The position numbers were made by a program, and so were the translations under genes. The notes beneath the pieces are model-generated. The model ran no database searches, was not told the DNA's origin, and worked only from the letters and a program-made list of their open reading frames with translations. DNA of 16,624 nucleotides from an uncultured Collinsella sp. Lineage in GTDB: Bacteria; Actinomycetota; Coriobacteriia; Coriobacteriales; Coriobacteriaceae. Of the stretch, positions 14,530 through 16,624 are shown one piece after another. The DNA lies in contig CABQWP010000050.1 of assembly GCA_902467875.1 (NCBI GenBank), positions 1-16,624 of the forward strand, written 5' to 3'. How positions within the stretch are numbered: the first letter of the stretch is position 1; each line of letters opens with the position of its first letter.

Positions 14530-14606
14530 TGGTCGCGGGGGCAGGATTTGAACCTACGACCTCCGGGTTATGAGCCCGGCGAGCTACCAGACTGCTCCAC
14601 CCCGCA
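14530..14606 (-). tRNA. tRNA-fMet (initiator, anticodon CAT)
   Basis: A 77-nt cloverleaf with encoded CCA. The anticodon loop is CTCATAA on a CCGGG/CCCGG stem, giving the three G:C pairs typical of initiators. The D stem is GAGC/GCTC with A11:T24, and the T arm is GTAGG-TTCAAAT-CCTGC. The acceptor is TGCGGGG/CCCCGCG, so the first pair is U1-G72 rather than the usual C1-A72 mismatch; it is still a weak pair. The sequence otherwise follows E. coli initiator tRNA almost base for base. The 3' end faces the mobile element. Confidence 0.95.
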
Positions 14607-14637
14607 ATGTCTGGGCGCCTCATGTGCGCAAGAAAGA

Positions 14638-14666
14638 ATATTACGCGGGAGTTCGGTAAACGGCAA
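14638..14666 (-). promoter_or_regulatory. Promoter of the initiator tRNA
   Basis: On the minus strand TTGCCG (14661-14666) and TAATAT (14638-14643) are separated by exactly 17 bp, matching the sigma-70-type consensus at 4/6 and 5/6 positions. The -10 lies 31 nt upstream of the tRNA 5' end, leaving a leader of about 25 nt that would be removed by processing. Confidence 0.7.
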
Positions 14667-14802
14667 GGAAAATCTCGTAGAGCATAATTCCTTCATATTT
14701 AAACCCCTCAGCCCCTATCACCGTAAACGAATCGCAGCCGAGCGCCGTCGACGGCACGTATACAATGGTGCGCGTCCTTTTATGCCGACACCGGGAGTAG
14801 AC

Positions 14803-15576
14803 ATGCTGCTCGCTATCGATATGGGAAACACGCAGACGGCCATGGGCCTGTTTGACGGAGACGAGCTGGTGCAGTCGTGGCGCATGCCCACCGACCGCTC
14901 CTATACCGCCGACGAGATCCATGTGCGCCTGATGGGTTTCTTTAAGATGTACGGCCTTTCGCTCGATGCGGTCGACGCGATCGCCTTTGCGGGCGTGGTG
15001 CCGCAGCTCTCGCGCGAGTGGCGCGCCGTGGCCGACCGCATTGCCGCAGACGCCATCGTCATCGGGCCGCAGACGGCCGCCGTGACCAAGCTGCGCGCGG
15101 CGCGCCCCCAGGCCGTTGGTGCCGACCGCATCGCCAACGCCGTCGCTGCCGAGACCTTCTACGGCTCCCCGGCGATCGTGGTGGACTTTGGCACCGCAAC
15201 CAATATCGACGTCATCGACGAGGACGGTTATTACATTGGTGGAGCGATCGCGCCGGGCATCCGCATTTCGATGGACGCGCTCGCCGCCCGAGCCGCCAAG
15301 CTCGCCAGCGTTCCGCTCGAGGCGCCCGAGCACGCCATCGGCCGCGATACCGAGGAGTGTATCAAGGTCGGCGCCGTAACGGGCGCCGCCGCCATGGCCG
15401 AAGGCCTGGTCGCGCGCATGAAGCGCGAGCTGGGGCGCGAGGACGCCGCTGTTATCGCCACGGGCGGCCTCGCCAGCATCGTCGCCGATTCGACCGACGC
15501 CTTCGACGTGGTCGACGGACAGCTCACCATCAAGGGTATCTGCGAAATCTACCGCCGCATGCAGGAGCTGGGATAG
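14803..15576 (+). CDS. coaX: Type III pantothenate kinase
   Basis: A 257-aa cytosolic enzyme that phosphorylates pantothenate with ATP, the first step of coenzyme A synthesis. Family motifs are all visible: phosphate-binding DMGNTQT (6-12), GADRIANA (106-113) with the catalytic Asp108, DFGTATNID (128-136) and GGAIAPGIRIS (146-156), then a late ATGG. Length is normal for CoaX. The ATG at 14803 is chosen for GGGAG 5 nt upstream and because the family begins MLLAIDMGN; in-frame sequence upstream runs through the tRNA and is not coding. A 12-bp palindrome (gccgtcgacggc, 14744-14755) lies between tRNA and gene next to TACAAT (14761-14766), but no -35 is evident. It converges with the birA-like gene. 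Confidence 0.96.
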   Translation: MLLAIDMGNTQTAMGLFDGDELVQSWRMPTDRSYTADEIHVRLMGFFKMYGLSLDAVDAIAFAGVVPQLSREWRAVADRIAADAIVIGPQTAAVTKLRAARPQAVGADRIANAVAAETFYGSPAIVVDFGTATNIDVIDEDGYYIGGAIAPGIRISMDALAARAAKLASVPLEAPEHAIGRDTEECIKVGAVTGAAAMAEGLVARMKRELGREDAAVIATGGLASIVADSTDAFDVVDGQLTIKGICEIYRRMQELG

Positions 15577-15632
15577 AGCAGGGGCTTAAGTCAAGCACGC
15601 CCGATGCCACAGTCCCCGCAAATGCTCGCCAA

Positions 15633-15682
15633 GCCTATTCCCCAGATAGGCGAAACCCTCCCCGGCACAGGCCGAGGAGGGT
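15633..15682. terminator. Hairpins between convergent coaX and birA-like genes
   Basis: Two inverted repeats fill the 145-bp gap: gcctat/ataggc (15633-15638, 15646-15651), then a 12-bp stem with one mismatch (15655-15666 with 15671-15682, loop acag). On the plus strand the second stem is followed by CTTGTTGT, a modest T-rich tract, so it probably ends coaX transcription. It may serve the birA-like transcript too. Confidence 0.65.
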
Positions 15683-15721
15683 CTTGTTGTCATCGTTGTC
15701 TTTGAGCGCTGGCGCCTCGCG

Positions 15722-16423
15722 CTACAGTCCGCGAATTCGTACAGCCTCGGGCGGAAACTCTTGCTCGCCGGCATCGGTCTTGATGGTCGCACGACCCCAG
15801 ATGTCCAGGCCCGCAAACACACCGACCGCAAGCGGCAAGCCGTTGGGCGACACCGCCGCAACTTGGCGGCCCAGCAGCGGCACCATGTCGAAGTACTCGC
15901 CCAGCACGGGAGCCAGCGGACCGGCAGCGCCCTGCGGCGTGTTGGCAACAACCGCCCAGGTGTCCACACGGGTCAGCACGGCGGCGGCCAACTCCTCGAC
16001 CAGCGCTTCGTCGGCCGCATCCACACCGAGCTCGCTCAACGCCGAAAGCTCAATATCCACCGTCACGGCACCGAACATGCCCGCGGCACCGGCACCGCCG
16101 TTCACGGTAACGCGCGCGAACGACGTCTCAAATGCGGGCGCGCCGCACACAATGTCGCTCGGCCACTGGATACCCACCTTACCGGCAAGGCCCAACCCCG
16201 GCGTCGATGCCGTGCCCACGAGCGCGTCCATCATGCCCATCGCGGCCACAAACGGCAGGCCGTGGAAGGCATGCATGTTCACATCGGGGCGCACAACCAG
16301 CGAAAACGTCAGCGAAGCATCGCCCGCGCTCCACGCGCACCAGCCCGCGGACACGCCCTCGCGGCCCGCGTCGCGCGCCGCGTCGAGCTCGGTGCCGGCG
16401 ACAACAGCATTCATCTCGATCAT
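15722..16423 (-). CDS. BirA-like biotin protein ligase family protein, catalytic loop missing
   Basis: A 233-aa protein resembling the biotin/lipoate ligase fold. Similar parts are SLVVRP (family S-x-x-x-RP), KVGIQWPSDIV in place of the family's KWPND segment, and a C-terminal SH3-like domain (GVFAGLDIWGRATIKT ... PPEAVRIRGL). The Gly/Arg-rich adenylate-binding loop (GRGRxGRxW) is absent: the sequence passes directly from DAARDAGREG to GWCAWSAGDASL, and the Lys of KWPND is Gln. No N-terminal DNA-binding domain is present. It may therefore be inactive or have another role. The ATG at 16423 begins immediately after the folK stop, so the two are one operon. It converges on coaX. Fold assignment is moderately sure, activity doubtful. 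Confidence 0.7.
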   Translation of the reverse strand: MIEMNAVVAGTELDAARDAGREGVSAGWCAWSAGDASLTFSLVVRPDVNMHAFHGLPFVAAMGMMDALVGTASTPGLGLAGKVGIQWPSDIVCGAPAFETSFARVTVNGGAGAAGMFGAVTVDIELSALSELGVDAADEALVEELAAAVLTRVDTWAVVANTPQGAAGPLAPVLGEYFDMVPLLGRQVAAVSPNGLPLAVGVFAGLDIWGRATIKTDAGEQEFPPEAVRIRGL

Positions 16424-16624
16424 CTACATACGCCCCAATTCGCCCACGATATGGCCCACGCGGTCCTCGGGCTCCTTGACCTCGACACCGTTGTAGCGGA
16501 AGAACCGCGCCGGGTCGTGCATCAGGTCCTCGAGCGGCACCAGCACAAAGTCGCGCTCGCCAATGAGAGGATGCGGCAGGCGCAGCGTTTTTTCGCCCGG
16601 GGGCGCGCCCCCCCCGAGATGATC
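16424..16624 (-). CDS. folK: HPPK, 3' part, cut by the window edge
   Basis: The C-terminal ~66 residues of 2-amino-4-hydroxy-6-hydroxymethyldihydropteridine diphosphokinase, a folate synthesis enzyme that transfers pyrophosphate from ATP to the pterin. The family signature LRLPHPLIGERDFVLVPLED is plain, followed by a typical short tail ending GELGRM. The start lies beyond 16624. The stop abuts the birA-like start with no gap. The codons near the edge give an unusual Gly/Pro-rich stretch (GGGAPPG) from a run of eight G on the minus strand, which could be natural or a sequencing artefact. Confidence 0.88.
   Translation of the reverse strand, partial: DHLGGGAPPGEKTLRLPHPLIGERDFVLVPLEDLMHDPARFFRYNGVEVKEPEDRVGHIVGELGRM

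Noticed and set aside
14548..14802. N-terminal extension of coaX
   Set aside because: The extension would be translated from tRNA sequence and its promoter; the family starts at the MLLAIDMGN position with a good ribosome site.
15018..16496. A 492-codon plus-strand frame across coaX and the birA-like gene
   Set aside because: It overlaps coaX in another frame and is Arg/Ala/Ser/Thr-rich without motifs; the real genes there are clear.
1..16624. CRISPR array or insertion sequence
   Set aside because: No regularly spaced direct repeats and no transposase with terminal inverted repeats were seen.

Overview
The window looks like a piece of a high-GC actinobacterial chromosome carrying an integrated mobile element. 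The best guess is class Coriobacteriia, perhaps a Collinsella-like gut bacterium. This rests on the folK / birA-like / coaX neighbourhood at the right end, the style of the CoaX protein and the overall GC richness; the genus is inference.

Left region (1-4438): a leftward mobilization operon. Reading leftwards from 4438 it holds an unrecognised 182-aa protein, a MobC-like ribbon-helix-helix accessory protein, a VirD4/TraG-type coupling ATPase, a relaxase and an 83-aa unknown protein. It ends at a GC-rich hairpin (276-299). Beyond that lies a long bulged inverted repeat (153-215). No type IV secretion channel genes (VirB4, VirB6 and so on) are visible, so this is a mobilizable element or the edge of a larger conjugative one.

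Middle-left (4439-6553): a 266-bp non-coding region full of inverted repeats built on CGGTGCCG, a good oriT or oriV candidate. Next to it is a second leftward operon: an excisionase-like HTH protein, a 68-aa protein and a VapE-type helicase. This operon starts from a very AT-rich spacer (6405-6553) that also serves the divergent rightward genes.

Middle (6554-9664): rightward genes for a 410-aa protein of unknown function with a C-terminal four-cysteine, CGNR-like motif; a 69-aa two-helix membrane protein; a truncated integrase-like arm-binding fragment; and a complete tyrosine recombinase with an unusual four-cysteine C-terminal extension.

Defence cargo (9716-14325): a tightly overlapping leftward operon of a 925-aa MmeI-like (type IIL) restriction-modification enzyme, an EcsC-family membrane-associated protein and an Mrr-type nuclease. 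This three-gene set is the best candidate for an undescribed system here. The recognition-domain part of the MmeI-like gene is visibly AT-richer than the rest.

Right region (14481-16624): chromosomal backbone, with an initiator tRNA-Met (leftward, with its own promoter and terminator), coaX (rightward), a BirA-like protein lacking the usual adenylate-binding loop (leftward) and the 3' end of folK (leftward, cut by the window edge). The 3' end of the tRNA faces the element, so it is a possible integration target, but no second copy of the tRNA end is present in the window to prove it.
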